Positions 1 to 9,554 of a stretch of DNA of 64,000 bases are shown here, in pieces. This stretch comes from Roseivirga sp. UBA6052 (GTDB taxonomy: Bacteria > Bacteroidota > Bacteroidia > Cytophagales > Cyclobacteriaceae), in NCBI GenBank assembly GCA_002427755.1, contig DIYO01000001.1, positions 806,001 through 870,000 of the forward strand. The letters are read 5' to 3'. The notes beneath the pieces are model-generated. The model saw nothing but the letters and a program-made list of their open reading frames with translations, made no database searches and was not told where the DNA came from. The translations under genes were made by a program, and so were the position numbers. Position 1 is the stretch's first letter. The number at the start of each line of letters is the position of its first letter.

Positions 1-2588
1 CCCGGTCCTCTAATAGAAGCAGCCCACATAATTAGCCCCTCAAAACCTTCGGCATTTTCGTATCTCATATCCCAATTGAACATATTGAGACCCTTCTTAG
101 GCTTCTGATTGAAAGAATCAACAAGCTCTCCTTTCTTACCGTATATCTCAATCTTAGCCTTAGTACCTTCTGGTACATCCTTCATGTTGTAGTAGATAAT
201 TGGTCCTGCTGGTTTGTTCTTTCCATAAAGCAAACTCATATTAGAACTAGCACCTCTAAAGCTTCTTCCGCCTAATCTATAGGCATCCATTGGCTTGAAT
301 AAGTGGAAATTCTTAGCACTAATCTCATCACTCAATTGGTGAAGTACAGTTAAATCATCAATTACCCAGAAACTTCTTCCTTGAGTAGCTGCAATCAAAT
401 TATCGTTCTTAATGGCTAAGTCTGTAATAGGTACTACCGGTAAATTCATTTGGAAAGGTTTCCATGAAGCTCCATCATCAAATGAAACGAACATACCTCT
501 TTCCGTACCAGCATAAAGTAAACCTTGTCTTTTCTGATCTGCTCTTACAACTCTTGTAAAGTAATCATTAGGTATACCTACTGTAATCTTCGTCCATGTC
601 TTACCATAGTCTTTTGTTTTGTATAAATACGGCTGGTAGTCACCTAACTTGTACTGTGTACCTGCTATATAGGCGCCTCCTTTAACAAAAGGGTCGGCAT
701 CTATACTGTTAATCATTAAGTACTTAGGGAAATCAGGAGGAGTCACATTCTCCCAATTCTTACCACCGTCTTTCGTAACATGAATCAAACCATCATCTGA
801 TCCTGCCCAAATTAATCCCTCTTCGTAAGGAGATTCTATTGCCGCAAATACTGTGGCATAATACTCCACTGAAGTATCGTCATAGGTAATCGGTCCACCA
901 GACTTTCCTAATTTGTCCGGCTCAGCTCTTGTTAAGTCAGGGCTAATTAATTCCCAAGACTGTCCTTCATTCGTAGATAAATGAACATGGTTAGAAGTAG
1001 TATATAGTTTCTTAGAATCATGTGGAGAGAAGAAAATTGGGAAGTTCCACTGGAACCTATATTTATAATCTTCAGCACCGTGACCCATTGGATTGTCTGG
1101 CCATGCATTAATATTTCTATTGATTCCTTTGTTATGATCTACTCTTGTAAGGAAACCACCGTAGCTACCACCATAAACAATGTCTGGATTATCAGGATTA
1201 GGAGCTATATGCGCAGATTCTCCACCTGCAGTAGACTCCCAGTTATCTTCGGTAATAGCAAATCCGAACGATCTATGATCTATTCTTACTGTTGAATTGT
1301 CTTGCTGCGCTCCATATATTCTGTACGGGAATGCATTGTCAGTTGTAACTCTGTAGAACTGAGCTGTTGGCTGGTTCATGTAGGTAGACCAAGATTCACC
1401 ACCATCGTAAGAAACCTGAGCACCACCATCATCAGCAATTACTAGTCTCATATTATCTTCTGGCGCAATCCATAAATCATGGTGATCTCCATGAGGTGCT
1501 CTATTGGCTCTAAAAGTACGCCCACCATCTGTTGATACATGGTATGCTACGTTCATTACATAAACCTTGTTTACATCTTTGGTATCAGCATAAATTCTAG
1601 AATAGTACCATGCTCTTTGTCTTAAGCCTCTATCTGAGTTCGTATTTCTCCAAGACTCGCCACCATCTGTAGATTTGTAAACACCACCTTTGTTTGCCTC
1701 AATGATAGCATAGATTGTATTAGAATTAACCGGAGAGATAGAGACACCTGAAATACCAATAGGTCCTTTAGGCATACCTCTTTTATCCATGAGATTCTCC
1801 CATGTCTCACCACCATCTTTTGATCTCCAAACACCAGAACCTTCACCACCAGATGTAAGACTGTATGGTGTTCTTCTTACTCTCCAAGTGCTGGCCATCA
1901 TAAAATCAGGATTACTTGGATCTAAAGAAACATCTACCGCTCCAGCATCCGCATTGGCAAATAGCGTTCTATTCCATGTTTGTCCTCCATCAGTTGATTT
2001 GTACACACCTCTGGTTTCAGAAGACTTGAATAAGTCACCCATTACGGCAACCCAAAGGACATTTTCATTATCAGGATGAACAATGATTCTACCAATATGC
2101 ATAGCATCATCTAATCCGATATTTGTCCAAGTTTCTCCACCATCAGTTGATTTCCACATCCCTTCAAAGCCTGAAGAAACATTACCTCTAACAGTTTGCT
2201 CACCTTGACCAACATAAAGTACTTGGGTATTAGAAGGCGCAACAGCAACGGCACCTATTGAACCACCAAAGTAGCCATCAGAGATATTTTCCCATGTGGT
2301 CCCCCCATTGCCTGTTTTCCAAACACCACCACCGGTTGATGCCATATAGAATGTTTTAGGGTCACCAGGTACACCGGTAACTCCTGAGGCTCTTCCGCCT
2401 CTAAACGGTCCGATAGACCTCCATTCAATGCCTTTATAAACATCTGCTTTAGGGTCAGCAGTTGTCTGAGCGGTATTCGCTTTTGATTTTCTGCTTCTGC
2501 GTTGAGCGTCTGCTTCAAAACTCACAAAGAGCAATGCAGTTAGCAACACAGTAAAAATCCCTTTTCGCGAAAGATTAAGCTGTATCAT
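1..2588 (-). CDS. Sortilin/VPS10-like secreted beta-propeller protein (BNR/Asp-box repeats), 3' end beyond window
   Basis: The frame stays open from an ATG at 2588 to position 1, giving 862 codons with no stop, so the gene is truncated by the window edge. Residues 1-28 form a signal peptide ending in A-D-A-Q, followed by a basic RRSRKSK stretch. The body carries many Asp-box motifs (S-x-D-G-G-x-T-W type, e.g. STDGGETW, SKDGGETW, STDGGESW), typical of sortilin/VPS10-like and 'glycosyl hydrolase' BNR propellers. The last visible residues (around FEGLIMWAASIRGP) match the post-propeller part of this family, so perhaps 200 residues are missing. Substrate is unknown; it is probably exported to the periplasm or surface. 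A full-length paralogue lies at 46922-50221. Confidence 0.9.
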   Translation of the reverse strand, partial: MIQLNLSRKGIFTVLLTALLFVSFEADAQRRSRKSKANTAQTTADPKADVYKGIEWRSIGPFRGGRASGVTGVPGDPKTFYMASTGGGVWKTGNGGTTWENISDGYFGGSIGAVAVAPSNTQVLYVGQGEQTVRGNVSSGFEGMWKSTDGGETWTNIGLDDAMHIGRIIVHPDNENVLWVAVMGDLFKSSETRGVYKSTDGGQTWNRTLFANADAGAVDVSLDPSNPDFMMASTWRVRRTPYSLTSGGEGSGVWRSKDGGETWENLMDKRGMPKGPIGISGVSISPVNSNTIYAIIEANKGGVYKSTDGGESWRNTNSDRGLRQRAWYYSRIYADTKDVNKVYVMNVAYHVSTDGGRTFRANRAPHGDHHDLWIAPEDNMRLVIADDGGAQVSYDGGESWSTYMNQPTAQFYRVTTDNAFPYRIYGAQQDNSTVRIDHRSFGFAITEDNWESTAGGESAHIAPNPDNPDIVYGGSYGGFLTRVDHNKGINRNINAWPDNPMGHGAEDYKYRFQWNFPIFFSPHDSKKLYTTSNHVHLSTNEGQSWELISPDLTRAEPDKLGKSGGPITYDDTSVEYYATVFAAIESPYEEGLIWAGSDDGLIHVTKDGGKNWENVTPPDFPKYLMINSIDADPFVKGGAYIAGTQYKLGDYQPYLYKTKDYGKTWTKITVGIPNDYFTRVVRADQKRQGLLYAGTERGMFVSFDDGASWKPFQMNLPVVPITDLAIKNDNLIAATQGRSFWVIDDLTVLHQLSDEISAKNFHLFKPMDAYRLGGRSFRGASSNMSLLYGKNKPAGPIIYYNMKDVPEGTKAKIEIYGKKGELVDSFNQKPKKGLNMFNWDMRYENAEGFEGLIMWAASIRGP

Positions 2589-2696
2589 AGTTATTAGTTT
2601 GATTAAGATTTTGTATCAGGAACAATTTCAAACTAGAAGTTATGAACAAGCCACATGAAACCGAAAATGCTTTGGCCTTTTTACATGAATGGACAC

Positions 2697-2729
2697 AAAA
2701 AAAGAGTCGACTCTTTCGAATCGACTCTT
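2697..2729 (-). terminator. Intrinsic terminator after the 123-aa gene
   Basis: Arms AAGAGTCGA (2702-2710) and TCGACTCTT (2721-2729) form a perfect 9-bp stem. On the minus strand the stem is followed by a run of T (complement of the A run at 2697-2703). This fits rho-independent termination of the gene ending at 2754. Confidence 0.8.
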
Positions 2730-2753
2730 GACCATTAATGGGTATATATAAAT

Positions 2754-3125
2754 TTATTCCGTGATTTTGTAAACTGAAGTGTTACCGAAGCTAGATAGAT
2801 ATTCTGATCTATTCAATAATCTTTGAGTTGCTTTATTCTCAATTGATTCGCCCTCTACTAGCGTAACTGTTTCGATAAGCTCATTAGCGTTATCAAAAAT
2901 CTTGATAATCTCTAATTGAGGCTCTACTTCTAAATCTAGAACTAGTGCTTCCTCTTCAATTAAATCTGTATAAGCTCTTTCTATTGAAGCTTCTACATCA
3001 TATACGATGAACTCTTCTGATTTTGAATCACCATAAGAGTTTATGGCTGCAAATGATACTACTACTGCCAATGCCAATGCGACTATCGCTGACAATTTTC
3101 TAGCTGCTACAAATTCCTTACTCAT
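2754..3125 (-). CDS. Small membrane-anchored or secreted protein of unknown function
   Basis: Encodes 123 aa. A short basic N-terminus (MSKEFVAARK) precedes a hydrophobic segment at residues 10-29, which is either a signal anchor or an uncleaved signal peptide. The remaining ~95 residues are acidic and soluble, with many Glu and Val (e.g. ELIETVTLVEGES). I do not recognise a family. It is monocistronic: it has its own terminator at 2697-2729 and a ~250 bp upstream gap. That gap (3126-3374) holds only the terminator of the next gene and no clear -7 box. The composition and placement suggest an envelope protein, but no function can be assigned. Confidence 0.65.
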   Translation of the reverse strand: MSKEFVAARKLSAIVALALAVVVSFAAINSYGDSKSEEFIVYDVEASIERAYTDLIEEEALVLDLEVEPQLEIIKIFDNANELIETVTLVEGESIENKATQRLLNRSEYLSSFGNTSVYKITE

Positions 3126-3327
3126 GACCGTGTTGCTTTGAAATGTTATTATTATGTCTAGGTTTTATTCTACTTAGTGTAACCAAATTTTATTCTCTTG
3201 CCTACACTTATTTAGACGACAAAGTTCCAGAAAAGTTTACTCTAGGACTAAAAAAAAGTAGATTATTTTCCCAACCGGTGAAAAACGCGGATGAACCGTA
3301 GAAAATAGGGAGTGAAATTTCAAGCAC

Positions 3328-3351
3328 AAAAAACCCCGATTGCTCGGGGTT
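3328..3351 (-). terminator. Intrinsic terminator after the cystathionine gamma-synthase gene
   Basis: AACCCCGA (3332-3339) and TCGGGGTT (3344-3351) form an 8-bp GC-rich stem with a TTGC loop. On the minus strand it is followed by six T. It ends the operon 8704-3375. Confidence 0.85.
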
Positions 3352-3374
3352 CAAATCATAGAATAAAATTTGGT

Positions 3375-4514
3375 CTAACCTATGGCCTGTTCTAGGTCTG
3401 AAATCAAATCTTCTGCATTTTCTATCCCAACACTCAATCTTATAAGTGAATCTAGGAGGCCAACTTTCATTCTTTCCTCTTTGGGAATAGCTCCATGTGT
3501 CATGGTGGCCGGATGATTTGCCATAGATTCTACTCCACCTAGTGACTCTGCTAATGCAAAGACTTTAAATCTTTCCATCACTTCGAAAGAACGCTGCATA
3601 TCATCTTCATGGAAGGTGAATGATATCATTCCACCAAAGCCTTTCATTTGACTCTTGGCGATGTCATGATTTGGATGGTCTTCGAAACCTGGCCAATATA
3701 CTTTATTGATTTTCGGATGGTTTTTTAGGTAGTTGGCAATCTTCGCACCATTCTCGCAATGTCTTTCCATTCTTAAATGAAGTGTCTTAATTCCTCTTAA
3801 GACAAGAAAGCAGTCTTGAGGACCAGCCACAGCACCACAAGAATTCTGAATGAAGGCTAACCTCTCATACAACTCCTTATCATTCATAGCTAGGGCACCC
3901 ATTACTACATCTGAGTGACCTCCCAAGTACTTTGTAACTGAGTGCATCACAATATCGGCACCAAGATCAATTGGATTTTGCAAGGCCGGAGAGGCGAACG
4001 TGTTATCAACGCCAAGTAAGACTTTATGCTTTTTGGCTATAGATGCAGCTGCCGCAATGTCAATTATGTTCATCATTGGGTTAGTTGGTGTTTCTAACCA
4101 TATGAGTTTTGTATTCTCATTAATATATCCTTCAATCTTGGATACATCGTCCATATCAATGAAATGGAATTTGATACCGAAGTCTTCAAAAATCTTGGTG
4201 AAGATTCTATAAGTACCTCCGTATAGATCATTTCCGCTAATTACTTCGTCTCCAGGCTTCAATAGCTTTATCACAGCATCAATTGCCGCAAGTCCAGAGG
4301 CAAAAACAAGTCCATGATTGGCATTCTCCAGTGCCGCAATACTGTCTTGCAGTGCAAAACGAGTTGGGTTCTGTGTTCTAGAATATTCAAATCCCTTGTG
4401 ATCTCCAGGAGACTTCTGTACATAAGTAGAAGTTTGGAAAATAGGCGTCATAATTGCGCCAGTAGATGGATCCGGTTCTACACCGGCATGCACCGCTTTG
4501 GTATCAAAATGCAT
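3375..4514 (-). CDS. Cystathionine gamma-synthase / gamma-lyase family PLP enzyme
   Basis: A 379-aa trans-sulfuration enzyme of the Cys/Met metabolism PLP family, fold type I, cytosolic. Visible landmarks are YSRTQNPTR (44-52), ASGLAAIDA (72-80), the ETPTNP motif (141-146) and the PLP-binding Schiff-base lysine K195 in HSVTKYLGGH. Full length for the family. Sequence alone does not separate synthase (O-acyl-homoserine plus Cys to cystathionine) from gamma-lyase. Bacteroidota genomes usually annotate this form as cystathionine gamma-synthase. It starts 4 bp after the mscS-like stop, so it is probably the last gene of the 8704-3375 operon, although the partners are not sulfur genes. Confidence 0.9.
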   Translation of the reverse strand: MHFDTKAVHAGVEPDPSTGAIMTPIFQTSTYVQKSPGDHKGFEYSRTQNPTRFALQDSIAALENANHGLVFASGLAAIDAVIKLLKPGDEVISGNDLYGGTYRIFTKIFEDFGIKFHFIDMDDVSKIEGYINENTKLIWLETPTNPMMNIIDIAAAASIAKKHKVLLGVDNTFASPALQNPIDLGADIVMHSVTKYLGGHSDVVMGALAMNDKELYERLAFIQNSCGAVAGPQDCFLVLRGIKTLHLRMERHCENGAKIANYLKNHPKINKVYWPGFEDHPNHDIAKSQMKGFGGMISFTFHEDDMQRSFEVMERFKVFALAESLGGVESMANHPATMTHGAIPKEERMKVGLLDSLIRLSVGIENAEDLISDLEQAIG

Positions 4515-4518
4515 TAGC

Positions 4519-6129
4519 TTACTTTTTATTTTTATCGAAGAAGCCCTCCAACTCCTTCTCCATTTGTTCTTTTGTTTCCTTGTAATTCGGTGTTAATGAC
4601 AATTGACCTGGCACTTCCTCCACATGCAATGTCTGTGTTGGGAACGCAAATCGAACACCTAAATGTTCCGCCAATTTGTTCACTTCTAACATTATTTCTT
4701 GTCGGCACCTAAGCTCATCTGTCCAAGTTGGCACTTCAAAAAAGATATAAAGCATTACATCTAGTGAACTGGCCGCATAATCATTTAAAAAGATGTTATA
4801 GTAATCCTTTCTTGTCTCTGGATGCTCTAGTACAATCTTTTCTATTCCTTTTATGTATACCTCTATTAATCTCGATGGCGTATCGTAGGTTAATGATAAG
4901 CGCGTATAGAACCTTCTATACTTTCTTAAGCCATGATTATCTACATTTCTATTTGAAAGAATACTGTTAGGCACATATAGCACCGAATCTCTAAAGGTTC
5001 TTATTCTCGTAGCTCTAAACCCTACCTCCTCAACTGTACCATCCACTTCGCCTGCCGTTATCCAATCGCCAATTTGAAAAGGCTTGTCAATGAAGATCAT
5101 CAAAGAGCCAAAGAAGTTCTTAAGTGTATCTTGTGCAGCAAGGGCGAAAGCCAAACCACCAATAGACAGCCCAGTTAACAATGGAAGAATATCAAATTTA
5201 AAGGCATTTAGAATTGCCACTAATCCAACGATAAGCACAAACACCTTAAGGATCTTTCTTACTAGTGGCACCAGCTGATCATCCAAAGTATTATCTGTTC
5301 TTTCAGCTACTTTGGTAAAATATATAGCAGCAATATCCACTACTTTATAGAAAAACACGGTAGCAAAAAGCGGCACCAAAGCATTGGCTACTATAATTAG
5401 ATTCGAACCTACAACAGTAGGTAGTTGTAGTGTTCTTATGAGAAGACTCTCAACGGTAGCCACTAGCATTAAACTCAGAGGCTTTGCCGCTGGAATCAAT
5501 ACCGTTCTGGCCAGATCTACTTTACCAAAACGCTTGGTTAAACTCACCAAGAAGTTCTTTACAAAGAAGTTAATGACATAGTAAATCAGAAAACCTACTG
5601 TAAGTAGAATCAGGATACCGATGTATTGCCAAAGGTGGAGACCGAAGTACTTATTACTGCCTAATTGAGGTAGAAGATTTAGCAGCTTGTGCGTACCAAA
5701 AGGATACACTTCTTTGTGAATTCGGTCAATCTCTAGAACTGTCCTTTCACTAAATAACCAGCCGTTTTTATCTCCTTCTACATATATATCAGGAAAATCA
5801 GCTGTAAGAATATACCGTTTTCTATCCGTTAGTGAATCAATATAAACCGGGCTCTTTGGTACATCTTCTAAGAAAATTCTATTTCCAGAACCATCTAAAA
5901 TCTGTTTTAACTCAATAGCTAAGGCCTCAATCTCTGCCTGACTAAAACCTGCCCTTGATAAAGACTTAGCCGCTTCTTTTGGAAAGTACTCACCTTCTTG
6001 TAAATACCTCAAATGATTATAAATCACCTCATAGGGATTACTAAAGACGGGTTCGACTTCTTCCTGCCCGTGGAGAGAAACCGAGCAGACAATGGCTATA
6101 AAGAATGAAAAAAATCTAAATCGCATCAA
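4519..6129 (-). CDS. MscS-family mechanosensitive ion channel with periplasmic N-terminal domain
   Basis: A 536-aa inner-membrane channel. Residues 1-22 are a signal peptide. Residues ~23-160 form a soluble, presumably periplasmic, domain not found in minimal MscS. Membrane segments lie near 166-192, 215-232, 244-270 and 294-312. The family pore helix and beta domain run from ~318 (LTGLSIGGLAFALAAQDTLKN, then FIDKPFQIGDW). A C-terminal cytoplasmic cage follows, with a charged tail. It overlaps the upstream propeller gene by 14 bp, so the two are likely translationally coupled. Expected role: release of solutes on hypo-osmotic shock. The added periplasmic domain suggests sensing or partner binding, which is inference. 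Confidence 0.9.
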   Translation of the reverse strand: MMRFRFFSFFIAIVCSVSLHGQEEVEPVFSNPYEVIYNHLRYLQEGEYFPKEAAKSLSRAGFSQAEIEALAIELKQILDGSGNRIFLEDVPKSPVYIDSLTDRKRYILTADFPDIYVEGDKNGWLFSERTVLEIDRIHKEVYPFGTHKLLNLLPQLGSNKYFGLHLWQYIGILILLTVGFLIYYVINFFVKNFLVSLTKRFGKVDLARTVLIPAAKPLSLMLVATVESLLIRTLQLPTVVGSNLIIVANALVPLFATVFFYKVVDIAAIYFTKVAERTDNTLDDQLVPLVRKILKVFVLIVGLVAILNAFKFDILPLLTGLSIGGLAFALAAQDTLKNFFGSLMIFIDKPFQIGDWITAGEVDGTVEEVGFRATRIRTFRDSVLYVPNSILSNRNVDNHGLRKYRRFYTRLSLTYDTPSRLIEVYIKGIEKIVLEHPETRKDYYNIFLNDYAASSLDVMLYIFFEVPTWTDELRCRQEIMLEVNKLAEHLGVRFAFPTQTLHVEEVPGQLSLTPNYKETKEQMEKELEGFFDKNKK

Positions 6130-8704
6130 TCGTGTATTGCGTTAACTGATTGGTGAAATTAACAAAGACTTGGTATTGTTGAGTACTCTGATAGAATAAG
6201 ATGCTTATAGGTTGTTCACAATCAATATCATTAGCCAAGGCTTCTCCTTTTTCATTTAGCAATTTCAGCGTGTTCGTCTGGGTATTTCTAAAGGCATAGA
6301 CCCCTTTTCCATTTCTAAAATTGTAATAGGTAACTTGATCACTTTCTTGATAATCTGGAACACTAAACAAACTCTCCCCTGCTTGATCCAAAATACTAGC
6401 CCCGCCAGCCGACTTTTGAAGAATTCGATAAGTCGTACTACTTACGTCTTTCAATAACTCGAATGAAGTTTGCGCGTCTGGCTTAAAGAGCTGCTTTTTA
6501 TCAATTATTTGACCTGAGAAATTGACTGTTGAAATTCGACCATCTCTTCCTAGCAAGACCATGGCAGTACCGTTGAAATTTGGACCTTTCTGAAAGAAAA
6601 CATCTCCTGAAAGCCTCAAATCAGTCTGAACTGGAAATCCTGCATAAGACTCGGCTCTTCTGTTCAGCAGATCAAAGTTTCCTAAATAGTCTACAATCAC
6701 AAAGCAATCTCTACCTCTAACCCTGGTATGAAAGGGAATGAATTGAAGTGGATTTGTATATGACTTTGGATTCCAACCTTCCAAAGGATTACCTGATTTA
6801 TCGAGTAAAGTAATGCTGCCTTGATTACCCTCTAATAGGTACCTATATCGCTTACTATTATCATAATCTACAACCCTCAGGTTTTCAATTTGTCCTTTAG
6901 TTTGAATAGCAACAGGAAAGCCTTCTACAGCATTACCATTTCTATCAATGAGATGAAGCAAAGAATCTGTTACGAAGAGGTATTGAAGTTTCTTGTTATT
7001 ATAAAAGTCGATCTGGCTTATATTACCTAAAACAGAGCCTTCTAACTGTTTATCCCAAAGAATTTCGCCTTGTAGATTAGACAGATAGATACGATTAGTC
7101 TCATCCTGAAATATTACTTCTCTTTCACCATTCACATGATTTCTGACAACAAATGGCTTAGTGATTATTTTACCTTGAGCGAACAGGTTTGAAGTTACAT
7201 TAGCAGTATTTGATGTCAGCTGGGTATTTGATTCGGTATTGATTTCAACAGATTCATTAAACTCATTGAAGCTCATACTTCCTAAGATTAAACTCTTGTT
7301 TCCGACATTGTTAGCCTGCAATGTGAATTGATTAAGCTTGTTCTTGAGACCTGATTCTTCACTAAAAAACTTTATCCACTTAGGTCTTAATTGATTCTCA
7401 AAAACCTCTGATCCAAAATTGAAATTCTTTATGAGGGTATAACTCGTTTCTTGAACCATATCATCCAATGATCTTCGAGTAGCGACATCTCTACCCAATG
7501 TTCTCTCATCATCAAAATCAGACAGAGCTGTTTTTAAGGCATCAACGCTGTTGCTTAACAACCAATAGTTTTGAAAGAAACAGTAATAAAAGCTTTGTTG
7601 AGGTAAATCAGGACTTAGTGTTTCTAGGAAGGAATCATCTCCTATAAAACCAATTCTGGTAAACATAAACTCCTCTGCATAGACTGTAGAATCTTGCGCT
7701 GTTAAATTAGAAACAGCAATTTGATTGAGTCTATCATATAACACCACTGTATCCGAAGTCTCCACAATCCATACCTCTTCCCCATCCTCTAAGCCAATTT
7801 GTAGAGCTTGTGGTGTTAATGATTCGGCTATAGAAGAACTTGAACTTAGAGCAAGCGGGTACCACTTGGCAAAAGCAGACTCAATAGAAACTAGATTCTT
7901 CGCAAAAAGCTGAGATTCACCAAGTACCTGAGAATTGAATTCGTTGGCTATTCCATTGAAAGTAATCTGGCCATTCACCTCTTTTAAATCTATGGCATAA
8001 ACAGCATTAACATTAGACAATAACCTATCGGGCTTTTCAATGAAGATTCTTGAGAGTTCTGAAAGTCGTTTTCCATTCAAATAGAAAGGATAGGCTAGAT
8101 CCTTTTGGCTAAAAGAATTGTTAGTAAAAAGTCTTTTTGCAGGATCATTAATCGCCCTTATCACATCTTCTACTAATAAGCTTTCTGAAGACCAAAACAG
8201 AAAGGAATCTGAAATCCCAAAACTTAACGACTGTTCTTCTCCTTGTAGCAGGTATATCGTTTCTCCATTAAAGATTTGTGTACTTAAATCGTAAGATTGA
8301 CCAGTAAGCATTTGGAATATAGACTGAATACTTTCTGCATTCCAGTCGAAGCCAGCTGATCGAAAAGTAAAAAGTGTATTTAATCCATCACTCCCGTCTG
8401 AATGTACGGAAACCCATGACTCGAGATTTAGTATAGAAGAAGGGATTTCACCTACAGCATTCAAAGAATCAAGATCTTCTTTGATTCCCATCAATTGTTC
8501 TATTCCAGGAATCATCTCTGCACTCTCAAATGATCTATAATCTTCTATATTGGCAGAGAATTGATTCAAATGAAAGGTAAACAAGCTAGTCTCTGGCAGA
8601 ATCTCTGCCACAGAATTACTGGACGTAAGTTTTGAGCTAAAAAAATAATAACCAGCTGCCGCTACTAAACCTAGAAATAGAATTGATAAGACTAACTTCC
8701 TCAA
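6116..8704 (-). CDS. Large membrane-anchored protein with C-terminal beta-propeller-like repeats
   Basis: An 862-aa protein starting at a TTG (no in-frame ATG lies nearby). MRKLVLSILFLGLVAAAGYYF at the N-terminus is a convincing membrane anchor. Residues ~30-480 form a long soluble region that resembles DUF3352-type proteins only loosely. Residues ~500-860 contain repeated strands of the type 'LLDKSGNPLEGW', 'LIDRNGNAVEGF' and 'LLNEKGEAL', as in PQQ/WD-like propellers. No catalytic motif is recognised. A -7-like box TACCTTTG (complement of 8731-8738) lies 26 nt upstream. The gene overlaps the MscS-like gene by 14 bp, and the two proteins may act together in the envelope. Confidence 0.75.
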   Translation of the reverse strand: MRKLVLSILFLGLVAAAGYYFFSSKLTSSNSVAEILPETSLFTFHLNQFSANIEDYRSFESAEMIPGIEQLMGIKEDLDSLNAVGEIPSSILNLESWVSVHSDGSDGLNTLFTFRSAGFDWNAESIQSIFQMLTGQSYDLSTQIFNGETIYLLQGEEQSLSFGISDSFLFWSSESLLVEDVIRAINDPAKRLFTNNSFSQKDLAYPFYLNGKRLSELSRIFIEKPDRLLSNVNAVYAIDLKEVNGQITFNGIANEFNSQVLGESQLFAKNLVSIESAFAKWYPLALSSSSSIAESLTPQALQIGLEDGEEVWIVETSDTVVLYDRLNQIAVSNLTAQDSTVYAEEFMFTRIGFIGDDSFLETLSPDLPQQSFYYCFFQNYWLLSNSVDALKTALSDFDDERTLGRDVATRRSLDDMVQETSYTLIKNFNFGSEVFENQLRPKWIKFFSEESGLKNKLNQFTLQANNVGNKSLILGSMSFNEFNESVEINTESNTQLTSNTANVTSNLFAQGKIITKPFVVRNHVNGEREVIFQDETNRIYLSNLQGEILWDKQLEGSVLGNISQIDFYNNKKLQYLFVTDSLLHLIDRNGNAVEGFPVAIQTKGQIENLRVVDYDNSKRYRYLLEGNQGSITLLDKSGNPLEGWNPKSYTNPLQFIPFHTRVRGRDCFVIVDYLGNFDLLNRRAESYAGFPVQTDLRLSGDVFFQKGPNFNGTAMVLLGRDGRISTVNFSGQIIDKKQLFKPDAQTSFELLKDVSSTTYRILQKSAGGASILDQAGESLFSVPDYQESDQVTYYNFRNGKGVYAFRNTQTNTLKLLNEKGEALANDIDCEQPISILFYQSTQQYQVFVNFTNQLTQYTIDAI

Positions 8705-8757
8705 ACTTTTGAACTTTTAATCAAAACGATCAAAGGTAATCACTTGTACATATTATC

Positions 8758-8794
8758 ACTCACTTAAATTCATAGTCATTCATAGTCAGTGAGT
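8758..8794. repeat. Tandem 10-bp direct repeat inside a 7-bp inverted repeat
   Basis: ATTCATAGTC occurs twice back to back (8768-8777 and 8778-8787). It is flanked by ACTCACT (8758-8764) and AGTGAGT (8788-8794). The element sits in the ~245 bp divergent gap (8705-8949) and could be a regulator-binding site for either flanking gene. The rest of the gap is AT-rich with no other recognisable element. Confidence 0.45.
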
Positions 8795-8949
8795 TAGAAA
8801 GAACTACATGAGACTAATTGTATTTAAATCATTCAAAATGATATAATACTTATTGCCAATTTCAATGATTTGCAGATATTCGCGTTAACCTTTTAAACTA
8901 AGAGCAGTTAAACTATACTAAACCACCTAAAATTAATACGAATACCTAA

Positions 8950-9489
8950 ATGAAAATTCTTGTTGGCTGCATAATTGCAGCGCTTCTAAACACACTCTCC
9001 TCTAATCCTTTACCTCTTCAAGTTAATCTAAGTGATGTTACTTACGAAAACGGAAAATATACGATTAACGGTAAGGAGATTAATGGAGAAATAGTAGCCT
9101 ATCATGAAAACCAGAAACTTAAGCTCAAGTATAAAGTAACTTCTGGTAGGCTGCAGGGTGAAGCCATTACTTACTATAACAATGGCCAACCAAAGAACAA
9201 AAGATACTATACCTACAACAAGCTGTTTGGAGAGTTTACAGACTTTGATACAAACGGCAACCCAGTAGCAAAATTCAAAGTGGACTTAAATGCTTATGGC
9301 AAAGGTGAAACTGTATTAAACGTTCAGCTTAAAAAAGGAAAAAAACTTAAAGACAGAGGAGATGGAGTAATTTACTTCTTGGATGAAAGTGGAACCACCT
9401 ACAGCAATAGTGAAGAGATATCAATCTTCGAACAAACTAAGTATGTGGTGAAAGATGCTGCTGGAGAAGTCCTCTATCAGAACTTCTAG
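8950..9489 (+). CDS. Secreted MORN/YwqK-like repeat protein
   Basis: A 179-aa protein with a short N-terminal hydrophobic segment (residues ~3-20) consistent with a signal peptide. Repeats of the type 'NGEIVAYHENQKLKLKYKVTSG' and 'GEAITYYNNGQPKNKRYY' followed by 'GEFTDFDTNGNPVAKF' are the ~22-residue MORN-like units found in proteins annotated 'toxin-antitoxin system YwqK family antitoxin'. That name is historical. No toxin is adjacent, and a structural or binding role in the envelope is more likely. It ends in a strong bidirectional terminator and appears monocistronic. Confidence 0.75.
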   Translation: MKILVGCIIAALLNTLSSNPLPLQVNLSDVTYENGKYTINGKEINGEIVAYHENQKLKLKYKVTSGRLQGEAITYYNNGQPKNKRYYTYNKLFGEFTDFDTNGNPVAKFKVDLNAYGKGETVLNVQLKKGKKLKDRGDGVIYFLDESGTTYSNSEEISIFEQTKYVVKDAAGEVLYQNF

Positions 9490-9495
9490 TGAGAT

Positions 9496-9537
9496 GACAT
9501 AAAAAAAGCCGATGATGATCATCGGCTTTTTTATGTC
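9496..9537. terminator. Bidirectional intrinsic terminator between convergent genes
   Basis: A near-perfect palindrome: GACATAAAAAAAGCCGATGA pairs with TCATCGGCTTTTTTATGTC. The GC core GCCGATGA/TCATCGGC is flanked by A and T runs, so it can terminate both the plus-strand gene (ending 9489) and mdh (ending 9555). Confidence 0.9.
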
Positions 9538-9554
9538 CATTGATGTAAAGCGCT

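Noticed and set aside
1..2588. Possible frameshifted or broken gene at the left edge, because only short open frames show on the complementary strand in places
   Set aside because: The minus-strand frame starting at 2588 reads through to position 1 in one phase. I checked the codons at both ends, and the last residues still match the family. It is intact and merely cut by the window.
8950..9489. YwqK-like 'antitoxin' as part of a toxin-antitoxin pair
   Set aside because: No toxin gene is adjacent. The name comes from family annotation, and the protein has a signal peptide.
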